Positions 54,858 to 63,399 of a DNA stretch of 64,000 bases are shown here, in pieces. The DNA comes from JAKFWF01 sp963732635 (lineage in GTDB: Bacteria; Pseudomonadota; Alphaproteobacteria; Rhizobiales; Hyphomicrobiaceae), in the NCBI GenBank assembly GCA_963732635.1, contig CAVTAL010000035.1, positions 434,001 to 498,000 of the forward strand, in the 5' to 3' direction. The notes under the pieces are model-generated. The model had not been told where the DNA came from. It searched no databases and saw nothing but the letters and a program-made list of their open reading frames with translations. How positions within the stretch are numbered: position 1 is the first letter of the stretch; every line of letters begins with the position of its first letter. Both the position numbers and the translations under genes were made by a program.

Positions 54858-56891
54858 ATGGCCACGGAACACGACACCGCCAGCGCGGTGATCAGCGAAG
54901 AGCAGTTAAAGCTCGCCGAGAAATACATCGAGGAAGACGAGGGCGCGACCAACCGGCTGGGGGGATGGGTCGGGTTGACTGTCACAAGCCTTGCGATCTT
55001 CGTGACGCTGTTTCACTTATACGCCGCTGCCGCGGGCGCTTGGCCGTTCCAATGGGCGCCGGTGGTGCCGACCTATCTACTGCGGCCGATCCACGTAGGC
55101 ATGGTGCTGTTTCTCGCCTTCCTGCTGTTCCCGATGTTGCCCAGGCTGCGCAACCGGTTGACGATCCTCGATATTGTGCTGGCTTTGCTCAGCGTCGCCA
55201 TCATCGTCTATGTCATCTTGCAGGGTGACGAGTTCGGTGACCGCGCCACGGCGCCGAGCCAAATCGACATCTACATCGGCGTCGCCTTCATCGCCTTGCT
55301 GCTGGAAGCGACGCGGCGAACGACCGGCCTCATCATGCCGGTGATCTCGCTGATGTTCATCGCCTATGCGGTCTATGGGCCTTATCTGCCCGCGCCGTGG
55401 ACCCATCGTGGCTATGATGTCGACCGGCTGGTCGGCCAACTCTACATGACGCTTGAAGGCATCTTCGGCACAGCCGTCGACGTTTCGTCGAGCCTGATCA
55501 TCCTGTTCACCATTTTCGGGGCCGTCCTGCAGTATTCGGGCGCTGGAAAATTCTTCATCGACTTCTCACTCGCCGCCATGGGCGGGAAGCGCAATGCCGC
55601 CGGCCGCTCGGTGGTGTTGTCGTCGTTCCTGATGGGCGGGCCGTCGGGGTCGGGCGTCGCGACCACGGTGACGATCGGCGCCGTCGCCTATCCGATGCTG
55701 GCGAAGGCTGGATACGAGAAGAACGCCGCCGGTGGACTGCTGGCGGCTGGTGGCTTGGGGGCGATCATATCGCCGCCCGTGCTGGGTGCGGCCGCCTTCC
55801 TGATCGCCGAGTTCCTCAAGATCTCGTATTTCGACGTGATCCTGATGGCGACCATACCGACCATTCTCTATTACCTCGGCATCTTCATCATGGTGGAGCT
55901 GGATAGCGCCAAGTACGGCGGCGGCCAGACCAGCTTGATCGAAACCGGTAACCTCTGGGCACTCGCCAAGTCCTACTGGTTCCACTTCGGCTCGCTGATC
56001 TCGATTATCGTGTTCATGCTGCTCGGTTTCTCGCCGGTGCTCTCAGTTTTCTGGGCAACGATGCTGGCCATTGCCGCGAGCTTCCTGCGCAAAGACACGG
56101 CGCTAGTGCCGCCAAAGCTCATCCGGGCACTGGCGGAAGGCACGACCGGCGTACTCAATGCGGCGACGACCTGCGCCTCGGCCGGCATCATCGTCGGCGT
56201 CGTAACCTTGACCGGGCTCGGCTTGAAGTTCTCGTCGATTGCCATCGACTATGCGGGTGGCAGCCTGCTGCTCACCGCGATCTACACAGCCTTGATCGTC
56301 TGGGTGGTCGGACTGGCCGTGCCGGTCACCGCATCCTACATCATTTGCGCGGTGATCGCGGCGCCGGCGTTGACCAAGCTCGGTGTTCCCGACTACGCCG
56401 CGCACATGTTCATTTTCTATTATGCCGTGTTATCAGAGGTGTCGCCGCCGACGGCGCTGTCACCGTTCGCGGCGGCGGCGATCACCGGCGGCAATCCTTA
56501 CCTGACGACGCTGCAGTCGTGGAAGTACACCATGCCAGCCTTCCTGGTGCCGTTCGTGTTTGTACTCGATCCGCAGGGTTCGGCGCTGCTGCTGCAGTTC
56601 CCCAAGGGGCTCGGATGGCTCGATGCGTTGGAAGTGTCTTTGAAGACGGCGGCTGGAATCGCGATTCTCGGCGTGGCGGCGCAAGGCTGGCTGTTCCGGC
56701 GCAGCAATGTGATCGAGACCGTGCTGTTCACGTTCGCCGGGCTGTTGCTGGTATTTCCACTGCTGGTTCAGGGCATTGTGTCGTCGATGACCGGCATGAA
56801 GTTCGGTTACACGACGGTAATCGGGTTGGCGATCGCGATGGCTGGCGCTGCCTTGCAAAAGGCGCGCGGCGGCAAGGTGGCGACGACCTGA
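54858..56891 (+). CDS. TAXI-TRAP transporter fused membrane subunit
   Basis: A 677-residue membrane protein that fuses the small (DctQ-like) and large (DctM-like) TRAP subunits. Typical segments are FLMGGPSGSGVATTVTIGAVAYPML, AAGGLGAIISPPVLGAAAFLIAE and VSPPTALSPFAAAAITGGNP. About 16 helices are expected. The Shine-Dalgarno GGGGGAGG supports the ATG at 54858; the longer frame overlaps untranslated DNA. It works with the binding protein upstream in Na- or proton-coupled uptake. Confidence 0.92.
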   Translation: MATEHDTASAVISEEQLKLAEKYIEEDEGATNRLGGWVGLTVTSLAIFVTLFHLYAAAAGAWPFQWAPVVPTYLLRPIHVGMVLFLAFLLFPMLPRLRNRLTILDIVLALLSVAIIVYVILQGDEFGDRATAPSQIDIYIGVAFIALLLEATRRTTGLIMPVISLMFIAYAVYGPYLPAPWTHRGYDVDRLVGQLYMTLEGIFGTAVDVSSSLIILFTIFGAVLQYSGAGKFFIDFSLAAMGGKRNAAGRSVVLSSFLMGGPSGSGVATTVTIGAVAYPMLAKAGYEKNAAGGLLAAGGLGAIISPPVLGAAAFLIAEFLKISYFDVILMATIPTILYYLGIFIMVELDSAKYGGGQTSLIETGNLWALAKSYWFHFGSLISIIVFMLLGFSPVLSVFWATMLAIAASFLRKDTALVPPKLIRALAEGTTGVLNAATTCASAGIIVGVVTLTGLGLKFSSIAIDYAGGSLLLTAIYTALIVWVVGLAVPVTASYIICAVIAAPALTKLGVPDYAAHMFIFYYAVLSEVSPPTALSPFAAAAITGGNPYLTTLQSWKYTMPAFLVPFVFVLDPQGSALLLQFPKGLGWLDALEVSLKTAAGIAILGVAAQGWLFRRSNVIETVLFTFAGLLLVFPLLVQGIVSSMTGMKFGYTTVIGLAIAMAGAALQKARGGKVATT

Positions 56892-56901
56892 CGGCGCGCT
56901 T

Positions 56902-57795
56902 TCAGCTGCGGCGATTGGCAACGAACGTTGCTGCTTGCCGTAGCACGTCGGCCTTGCTGCCGAACACATCGAGCGCGGCGATGGCTTCCGCCTCGACCTG
57001 TGCGAGCTTGGCTCGCGCGGCATCAGGGCCCATCAACGACACCAGCGTTGCCTTGCCTGCGGCGGCATCCTTTGCCACTGCCTTGCCAACGGTTGCGGCG
57101 TCGCCGGTGGCGTCGAGCAGGTCGTCGGCGATCTGGAAGGCGAAACCGAGCCGCTCGCCATACGTAGCGAGCGCTTGATGCTCGACGGCGGGCCCGTCGC
57201 CCATGATCGCACCGGCGATACAGGCGAACTGGATCAGAGCACCGGTCTTCAGGGCCTGCAAATGCCGAATTTGCGCAAGTGTCGGGTTCGCCGGATTGCC
57301 GAGCTTGTCGGCGGCGAGATCAATTGCCTGCCCGCCGACCATGCCGGCGCGGCCCGATGCACGCGCCAACGCGGCGACAAGGGTCAACCGCTGATGCTGG
57401 GTCAGTGTGTGCGGACCATCGGCGACGACTTCGAATGCCAGCGTCAGCAGCGCGTCGCCGGCCAGGATCGCCGTCCACTCGTCGAAAGCAGTCCATACCG
57501 TAGGCTTTCCCCTGCGCAAACGGTCGTTGTCCATTGCCGGCAGATCATCGTGCGCGAGGCTGTAGCAGTGCACGCATTCGAGTGCGGCGGCGACATCAAG
57601 CGCCGCCGCCCGATCGACACCGAACAATCGCGCACTTTCGAGCACCAAGAACGGTCGCACGCGCTTGCCGCCGCCCAGGACCGCGTGCCGCATCGCCTGC
57701 GACAGACGGTCTGGCGTGCTGGCATCGCTTAGCCATAGGGCGAGCCGCGTCTCGACGTCGCGCTGCGCCTCTGCCAATCTTTCGCTGAACGCCAT
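56902..57795 (-). CDS. ispA: farnesyl diphosphate synthase-type polyprenyl synthetase
   Basis: A 297-residue prenyltransferase. The first Asp-rich motif is DDLPAMDND (D83, D84, D89) with RLRRG after it. The second is FQIADDLLDATGD (about 224). The short length and the two residues between the first Asp pair and the third fit a bacterial IspA that makes farnesyl or geranyl diphosphate. It is convergent with the TRAP gene and divergent from mtgA. Confidence 0.93.
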   Translation of the reverse strand: MAFSERLAEAQRDVETRLALWLSDASTPDRLSQAMRHAVLGGGKRVRPFLVLESARLFGVDRAAALDVAAALECVHCYSLAHDDLPAMDNDRLRRGKPTVWTAFDEWTAILAGDALLTLAFEVVADGPHTLTQHQRLTLVAALARASGRAGMVGGQAIDLAADKLGNPANPTLAQIRHLQALKTGALIQFACIAGAIMGDGPAVEHQALATYGERLGFAFQIADDLLDATGDAATVGKAVAKDAAAGKATLVSLMGPDAARAKLAQVEAEAIAALDVFGSKADVLRQAATFVANRRS

Positions 57796-57864
57796 GGTTA
57801 TCCTATATGTCGAGCGTTGCCGCATCTGGTGGAGTTATGTCATGGAAGTCGGGGCGTCTGCCAG

Positions 57865-58626
57865 ATGAACGACGGGCGTTTGACGCGATCAGCCCGATTG
57901 CGATCCCAATTGTTGCCGTGCGCCCGTTTCGCCCTGGTGAAGGGAACGCGCGCGCTGGTCCTGGCGGGTATCGGCGGAATGGCGGCGGTCAGCTTGATGC
58001 TGCTGGCATTTCGGTTCGTCGATCCGCCGACCTCGGCGCTGATGTTCACCCAGGCCCTCTATGGCCAGGAGATCGACAACCGCTGGGTGCCGTTGTCCCG
58101 AGTGTCACCTAACCTCGTGCGCGCCGTCATTCTTTCCGAGGACAACAAGTTCTGCAGCCATTTCGGGATCGACATGGGCGAAATGCGGGCGGCGCTCGAC
58201 AAGGCCGAACGGGAGGGCGAGGAGGCATTGCGCGGCGCCAGCACGATCTCGCAGCAGGTAGCTAAGAACCTGGCGCTGTGGCCGGGCCGCAGTGCGCTGC
58301 GCAAGGTTTTGGAACTCGGCGTCACGCTACCAATGGAAGTGCTGTGGCCGAAGGCGCGGATTATGGAAGTTTATCTCAATATCGCCGAGTGGGGGCCGGG
58401 CATCTTCGGTGCGGAAGCGGCGAGCCAGTACCATTTCAGCAAGCCGGCCAGCCGTTTGACGCAGCGTGAGGCGGCATTGCTGGCGGTCGCCCTGCCGAAC
58501 CCTTTCGAACGGGTTGCAGGCAAGCCCGGCCAGGGCACACAGCGGCTTGCCGCTACCATTGAAGGGCGGATGTCGGCGGCGTCGGGTTCGCCGCGGTTCG
58601 ATTGCGTGTTGCGCGCCAAGAATTGA
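57865..58626 (+). CDS. mtgA: monofunctional biosynthetic peptidoglycan transglycosylase
   Basis: A 253-residue GT51 enzyme with one N-terminal membrane anchor (about residues 30-50). The catalytic Glu is E92 in AVILSEDNKFCSHFGID. Further motifs are RGASTISQQVAKNLAL and MEVYLNIAEWGPGIFGAEAAS. It polymerises lipid II into glycan strands. The start gives MNDGRLTRSARLRSQL. It is convergent with the TPR gene with a short gap. Confidence 0.95.
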   Translation: MNDGRLTRSARLRSQLLPCARFALVKGTRALVLAGIGGMAAVSLMLLAFRFVDPPTSALMFTQALYGQEIDNRWVPLSRVSPNLVRAVILSEDNKFCSHFGIDMGEMRAALDKAEREGEEALRGASTISQQVAKNLALWPGRSALRKVLELGVTLPMEVLWPKARIMEVYLNIAEWGPGIFGAEAASQYHFSKPASRLTQREAALLAVALPNPFERVAGKPGQGTQRLAATIEGRMSAASGSPRFDCVLRAKN

Positions 58627-58655
58627 AGTGCTTCGCGCGTGCCAGCATGCGCACC

Positions 58656-59312
58656 CTATGATGTCGCGGCCTTGCATTCCTCATCGGGCGGCAGCGGATC
58701 GCAGGTGGTGCCTTGCACGCAGGCCTCCATGGCCCGCTGCAATTCGTACGAAGTCAGCCCGTCGGCGGGTCCCTTGTACAAACCGGCGGCGGCTAAACCG
58801 CATTGGTACAGTTTGATCATGCGCGGGCCGCCAAACGCCATGGCACGCTCGTAGTCGGCAAGCGCTGCCGAAGGCCGGCCACCCCATTGCTTGATGTGCG
58901 CGCGCGTATCGTAAGTGTGGGCGCTTGACGGATCGAGAGCTAGCGATTTTTCGACGTCGACGATCCCCATTTCGGGCCGGCCAGACTTGAAGTATGCCCA
59001 TGCCCGATTGTTGAGCGCGACCGCAAAGTCTGGAACAATGCGGATCGCCTGATCGTAGTCGCGAATGGCTTGATCGTAGTTGCCCTTCAGCGAGTACGAA
59101 AGCGCCCGCATCGCGAATGCGCCGCTCTGATTTTCCGGTGATACGCCGGGCATCTCGATCAACTCGGAGCAGGCTTTGAGCCGGCGTTCATTGTCCTCGC
59201 CGTAGCATTCATGGCCGTCGATCGATTGCGCTGCTAACGGCAAGGCGCACGACAAGCCAACCAGGAAGGCTACCGCCAAGCTGCGAGCCATATGCCGAAA
59301 TCGCTTACTCAT
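58656..59312 (-). CDS. exported TPR-repeat protein
   Basis: A 218-residue protein with a signal peptide (ARSLAVAFLVGLSCALPLAAQ) and TPR units: AFAMRALSYSLKGNYDQAIRDYDQAI, FAVALNNRAWAYFKSGRPEMGI and HTYDTRAHIKQWGGRPSAALADYE. The C-terminal part has four cysteines. It is the last gene of the AtuA-type operon and probably a periplasmic interaction module. Confidence 0.82.
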   Translation of the reverse strand: MSKRFRHMARSLAVAFLVGLSCALPLAAQSIDGHECYGEDNERRLKACSELIEMPGVSPENQSGAFAMRALSYSLKGNYDQAIRDYDQAIRIVPDFAVALNNRAWAYFKSGRPEMGIVDVEKSLALDPSSAHTYDTRAHIKQWGGRPSAALADYERAMAFGGPRMIKLYQCGLAAAGLYKGPADGLTSYELQRAMEACVQGTTCDPLPPDEECKAATS

Positions 59313-59315
59313 CAA

Positions 59316-59663
59316 TCAAGCCCTGCCGCTGTCTCGCGCATTCTCCGGCACCTCGATCTCCATCGAAAGCAGGAGCGAACTCCATGACTTGCCATGACTA
59401 TCCAGATTAAGCGAAGTGTTCACTCCGCCCTCCAAAGCATTGTAGGCGACAAAGTTCAGCCCACACAATTCGTCCAACGCGTATCGGACGACGTTGCCAC
59501 GAATAAGGCGCGGGAAGGCATCCTTGAGCCGCTCGGCGGTCAATTGCTCCTTGACCAGCGCGTAGTCGCCTTCGTCGTAAACCCACACCGAGATCGACGA
59601 GGTGTCGCCCTTGTCGCCAGCGCGGGCGTGAGCAAGCTTGTGCAGGGGGATGCGGCGGGTCAT
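59316..59663 (-). CDS. AtuA C-terminal-like small protein
   Basis: A 115-residue protein (IPLHKLAHARAGDKGDTSSISV, FPRLIRGNVVRYALDELCGLNF, GVNTSLNLDSHGKSWSSLLLSMEI). The GDKGDTSSI and NLDxHGKS pattern is that of the domain that in AtuA proteins lies at the C terminus; here it is a separate chain. Its ATG overlaps the stop of the DUF1446 gene (ATGA), so the two likely form one complex. Confidence 0.8.
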   Translation of the reverse strand: MTRRIPLHKLAHARAGDKGDTSSISVWVYDEGDYALVKEQLTAERLKDAFPRLIRGNVVRYALDELCGLNFVAYNALEGGVNTSLNLDSHGKSWSSLLLSMEIEVPENARDSGRA

Positions 59664-61009
59664 GCGCTGAATACCCGGACGGTTGGCTTGACGGAATGGC
59701 GGTCGATCAGCGTCGAATGGGTGATGACGCTCGGTGAAACTTGTCCGCGGTAGCCACCGCCGCCGGCCGGACCGCAGCAAAGCAGGCTTTCGACTTCCCA
59801 AAGCAAGGTCTCGATGGCGCCGCGATCAGGGCTGCGCATGGCGGCGCGGACACGCACATCTCGGATGTCGGACGATGCGGCGACGTTGGCGGTGGCGTGC
59901 AGGCTGTCGATGCCGATCAGGTCAAGCCGAAGGTTCTCGGTGAAGCCCGGATGCCGCCCGAGCCTTTCGGCCAGGATATCACGGGCGAGAATGGCTCGCG
60001 CGGCGGCGTTCGGCCCGGCGTAGCTGATGCCACCCTCGCCAAGGAATCCACCGTCGAATCCGACGGTGACTTTCAATGTATCAGGCCGCTTCGTGCCCGA
60101 ACCGCCGCTGATCTCGACGCGGTCGCGGCCCTTGTCGGCAACTCGCACCTTCGAGAAATCGGCGGTCACGTCGGGTGTCAGATAGGCCGCCGGGTCGTGG
60201 ACCTCGTATAGTAACTGTTCCTTCACCGTGCGTGATGACACCATGCCACCGGCAGTCGGCAACTTAGTGATGGTGACGTTGCCGTCGGCGGAGGCCTCGG
60301 CGATCGGGTAGCCGCAGTCGGCTGGGCGGGCGACGTCCTTGATGCCTGGGTCGGCGTAATAGCCACCGGTGATTTGCATGCCGCACTCCATCAAGTGGCC
60401 GACCAGCGTGCCACGACCCATCAGGCCCCAGTCGTCTTGCCTCCAGCCGAAATGATGCACCAGCGGCGATAGGAACAGCGAAGGATCGGCAACACGGCCG
60501 GTAATCACCACATCGGCGCCGGTCTCCAGTGCCGGCAGGATTGCGTCGATGCCGAGATAGACGTTGGCGCCGACCACCGGCCGGCCGACCTGGCGAATAG
60601 TGCGATTGTCGTGATCGAACAGCACGGTGTCGGGCGTCATCATATGAGTAACATCGTCGCCCTCGACACAGGCGACCCTGAAATCCTTCAGCCCCAGCTC
60701 GCGGGCAATGCCGATGATGACTTCGGCGGCGGCCTCGACGTTGGCGACTCCCATGTTGGTGACGATGCGGGTGCCATTGGCGCGGCAATGCGCAAGTACG
60801 CCCCTCATGCGGTGGCCAAGTTGCGGATTGTAGCCGCGTTTGGGGTCGAGTTTACGGTCGCGATGACCGAACGCCAACGTGCGCTCGCCGATGGTTTCGA
60901 AGACGAGGTAGTCAAGTTTGCCATCGCGGGCGAGATCAATCGCTGGTTCAAGCCTGTCCGACGAGAAGCCGGCGCCGCAGCCTAGTCGCAGCACGTTCTT
61001 CGATGCCAT
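59660..61009 (-). CDS. DUF1446/AtuA family protein
   Basis: A 449-residue protein (RLGCGAGFSSDRLEPAIDLA, DYLVFETIGERTLAFG, VTNMGVANVEAAAEVI, ADVVITGRVADPSLFLSPL, GTLVGHLMECGMQITGGYYADP). It matches the acyclic-terpene-utilisation protein AtuA of DUF1446, whose reaction is not clearly known. A GTG three codons upstream is an alternative start. An alpha/beta hydrolase gene precedes it by 14 bases and the detached AtuA tail follows. Confidence 0.87.
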   Translation of the reverse strand: MASKNVLRLGCGAGFSSDRLEPAIDLARDGKLDYLVFETIGERTLAFGHRDRKLDPKRGYNPQLGHRMRGVLAHCRANGTRIVTNMGVANVEAAAEVIIGIARELGLKDFRVACVEGDDVTHMMTPDTVLFDHDNRTIRQVGRPVVGANVYLGIDAILPALETGADVVITGRVADPSLFLSPLVHHFGWRQDDWGLMGRGTLVGHLMECGMQITGGYYADPGIKDVARPADCGYPIAEASADGNVTITKLPTAGGMVSSRTVKEQLLYEVHDPAAYLTPDVTADFSKVRVADKGRDRVEISGGSGTKRPDTLKVTVGFDGGFLGEGGISYAGPNAAARAILARDILAERLGRHPGFTENLRLDLIGIDSLHATANVAASSDIRDVRVRAAMRSPDRGAIETLLWEVESLLCCGPAGGGGYRGQVSPSVITHSTLIDRHSVKPTVRVFSA

Positions 61010-61023
61010 TGGCTCCACCCATT

Positions 61024-61776
61024 CTATTTGTTGGCCGCCAGGAAATTCGAGACGCCGTCCTTGAAGATCCGATCGCCGACCGCGCGCATGTGGTCGCGGC
61101 CGAGGATTTCGAGGATCTGGGCGCCTGGGATCAGGCGGGCAAGTTCCGGACCGGAGCCGGCGACCGTATCGGTGGTGCCGACCGCCACCAGCACCGGACG
61201 GGCGATGCGCGCGACGGTTTCCGGCGCGATGCGCTCGCGGGTACCACGGATGCAGGCGGCCAGTGCCCGGCGGTCGCTCCTGGTCTGGTCGGCGAAGATG
61301 CGGAAAGTGCGGGCTTGAGCGTCGGTGACTTGGTCGAGGCTTGCGGCTTCGAGTGCGGTAGCAATCGGTTCAGCACCGGCGAGGCCATGGACCATATTGA
61401 TGCCGAGACCGGCGATGATGGCGGTCTGCACCCGTTCGGGGTGCTCAAGTGTCAGCTGAGCGGTGATGCGGGCACCCATCGAATAGCCCATCACGTGGGC
61501 CTGTGGGATGTGCAGGTGATCGAGCAACCGGCGGGCGTCCTCGGCCATGATGGCGGTCGTGTACTCGGCCGGATCGTAGAGCTTCTGGCTCGAGCCGTGG
61601 CCGCGATTATCGAGGGCAATCACACGTAAGCCATCACGATTGAGATGTTTGACCCAGCCGGTATCGACCCAGTTGGTTGCCGCATTGGACGCGAAGCCAT
61701 GGATCAGCAGGATCGGCGGGCCTGAGCCTTCGTCGAGGTAGGCGATCTCAATGCCGTCGGAGGAGAAAGTATGCAC
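61024..61776 (-). CDS. alpha/beta hydrolase
   Basis: A 250-residue hydrolase. The oxyanion-hole region is LLIHGFASN, the nucleophile is in VMGYSMGARI, and acid and His are in GTTDTVAG and GRDHMRAVGD. It could hydrolyse an ester, lactone or CoA-derived intermediate of the AtuA-linked pathway. It is the first gene of the minus-strand operon ending at 58656. Confidence 0.87.
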   Translation of the reverse strand: MHTFSSDGIEIAYLDEGSGPPILLIHGFASNAATNWVDTGWVKHLNRDGLRVIALDNRGHGSSQKLYDPAEYTTAIMAEDARRLLDHLHIPQAHVMGYSMGARITAQLTLEHPERVQTAIIAGLGINMVHGLAGAEPIATALEAASLDQVTDAQARTFRIFADQTRSDRRALAACIRGTRERIAPETVARIARPVLVAVGTTDTVAGSGPELARLIPGAQILEILGRDHMRAVGDRIFKDGVSNFLAANK

Positions 61777-61814
61777 AGGTCGATAAGACTCTCGCTGTTA
61801 GCAATCCCACAGAT

Positions 61815-61909
61815 GTCATCCCGTGGCTTGTCCACGGGACCCATCGTTCAACAACCTAGCTAATTGAGATCGTTACACAACGGGTCCCGGCAATAAATGC
61901 CGGGATGAC
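61815..61909. repeat. inverted pair of REP-like palindromes
   Basis: Two hairpins face each other in the gap between the hydrolase and ugpB genes. The first starts GTCATCCCG and ends CGGGACCC; the second, read on the other strand, has the same ends with a different stem middle. This is the usual form of extragenic palindromic repeats in rhizobial genomes. Confidence 0.7.
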
Positions 61910-61927
61910 ACCTGCTGCATGAGATGC

Positions 61928-63247
61928 TTACCGCGAGACCGACTTTTCGAACTGACGCAGCACCACATTTCCGCGCGCGACGGCGTCATCCATCGCCTTC
62001 TGCGGTGGTTTCGAGCCTTGCAGCGCGGCCTCGAGTTCTTCGGCCCACATATCGCGGATCTGCACCATGTTGCCGAAGCGCAGGCCGCGGCTGTTCTCGG
62101 TCGGCGCCTTGTTGGCGAGCGACACCAGCGGCGTATCGCGACCCGGGTTCTTTTCATAGAAGCCCGAAGCGCGGGTCTTCTCGTACGCGGCGTTGGTGAT
62201 CGGCAGATAGCCTGACTCTATGTGCAACTTCATCTGCCGGTCGGTGTCGGACAGGAACGTGAAGAACTTCGCGACACCCTTGTACTCTTCTGGCTTCTTG
62301 CCACCCATCACCCACAACGAAGCGCCGCCGATGATCGAGTTCTGCGGGGCACCGGCGACATCTGGGTAGTACGGCATCGGGGCGGCGCCGAAGTCGAACT
62401 TGGCGTTGCCCTTGACGTTGCCATAGAACGCCGACGAGGTCAGGAAGATCGGGCATTCACCGGACGTGAAACGACCCTCGCCGGTGTTGGTACGGCCGGC
62501 GTAGTCGAAGGTCTTGTCCTTCTGCAACTCGACCAGATTGGTCAGATGCTTGACGTGCAGCGGGCCATTGAAATTCAGCGCGGTTTCGAAACCATCGAGG
62601 CCGTTGGCCTTGGTGCCGAGTGGCACATTGTGCCAAGCGGCGAGTTGCTCGATGTGGGCCCAAGTGGTCCAGGCGGTCGAGAAGCCGCAGGTCGGCGATA
62701 CCGAAGCGCGCAGCTTCTTTGCGGCCTCGAATACGCCGGGCCAGGTCTTGAGGGTTGCCGCGTCAACGCCGCCCTTCTTCAATTGGTCCTTGTTGAGCCA
62801 CATCACCATTGAAGACGAATTGAACGGGAACGACAGCATCTCGCCCTTGGCCGTCGAATAGTAGCCAGCGATGGCTGGCAGGTAGGAGGCGGGGTCGAAC
62901 TTCTCGCCGGCTTCCTTCATCAGGTCCTGCACCGGCTTGATGGCGCCCTTGGCGGCCATCATGGTCGCGGTGCCGACCTCGAAAACCTGCATTATGTGCG
63001 GCGGGTTGTTGGCACGGAAAGCGGCGATGCCGGCATTCATGGTATCGGGATAGCTGCCCTTGTAGGTGGGCACCACCTTGTAGTCTTTCTGGCTCGCATT
63101 GAACTCGTCGGCGAGCTTGACCACGACCTCGTTGTTGCCGCCGGTCATGGCGTGCCACCACTGGATCTCGGTCTGGGCGAAAGCCGGCAGACTGCCGGCA
63201 ACCAGCGCGCCCGCTACCGCCAGGGCACGCAATTTCATTGCATTCAT
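61928..63247 (-). CDS. ugpB: UgpB-like extracellular solute-binding protein
   Basis: A 439-residue ABC-type binding protein with a signal peptide (LRALAVAGALVAGSLPAFA) followed by QTEIQWWHAMTGGNNEVVVKLADEF. The series YKGSYPDTMNAGIAAFRANNPPHIMQVFEVGTATMM, SFPFNSSSMVMWLNKD and ASLWVMGGKKPEEYK (read as separate stretches) is typical of glycerol-3-phosphate binding proteins. GGGAGGAC precedes the ATG. The ugpAEC genes are not in the window; they could be outside on this or another locus. Confidence 0.88.
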   Translation of the reverse strand: MNAMKLRALAVAGALVAGSLPAFAQTEIQWWHAMTGGNNEVVVKLADEFNASQKDYKVVPTYKGSYPDTMNAGIAAFRANNPPHIMQVFEVGTATMMAAKGAIKPVQDLMKEAGEKFDPASYLPAIAGYYSTAKGEMLSFPFNSSSMVMWLNKDQLKKGGVDAATLKTWPGVFEAAKKLRASVSPTCGFSTAWTTWAHIEQLAAWHNVPLGTKANGLDGFETALNFNGPLHVKHLTNLVELQKDKTFDYAGRTNTGEGRFTSGECPIFLTSSAFYGNVKGNAKFDFGAAPMPYYPDVAGAPQNSIIGGASLWVMGGKKPEEYKGVAKFFTFLSDTDRQMKLHIESGYLPITNAAYEKTRASGFYEKNPGRDTPLVSLANKAPTENSRGLRFGNMVQIRDMWAEELEAALQGSKPPQKAMDDAVARGNVVLRQFEKSVSR

Positions 63248-63399
63248 CGAAGTCCTCCCAGGAAATGCGCACGCGCCATTCGATCGAGCGCATTGCAGCG
63301 ATTAGCCGTGCGTGATGACGGCTACGCGACAGGCTAGCACGGAAACCGGGGAAGGGTAGTGGGGGTGCGATGACTGCGGAGCTACCCCGGGGTGTCGGC

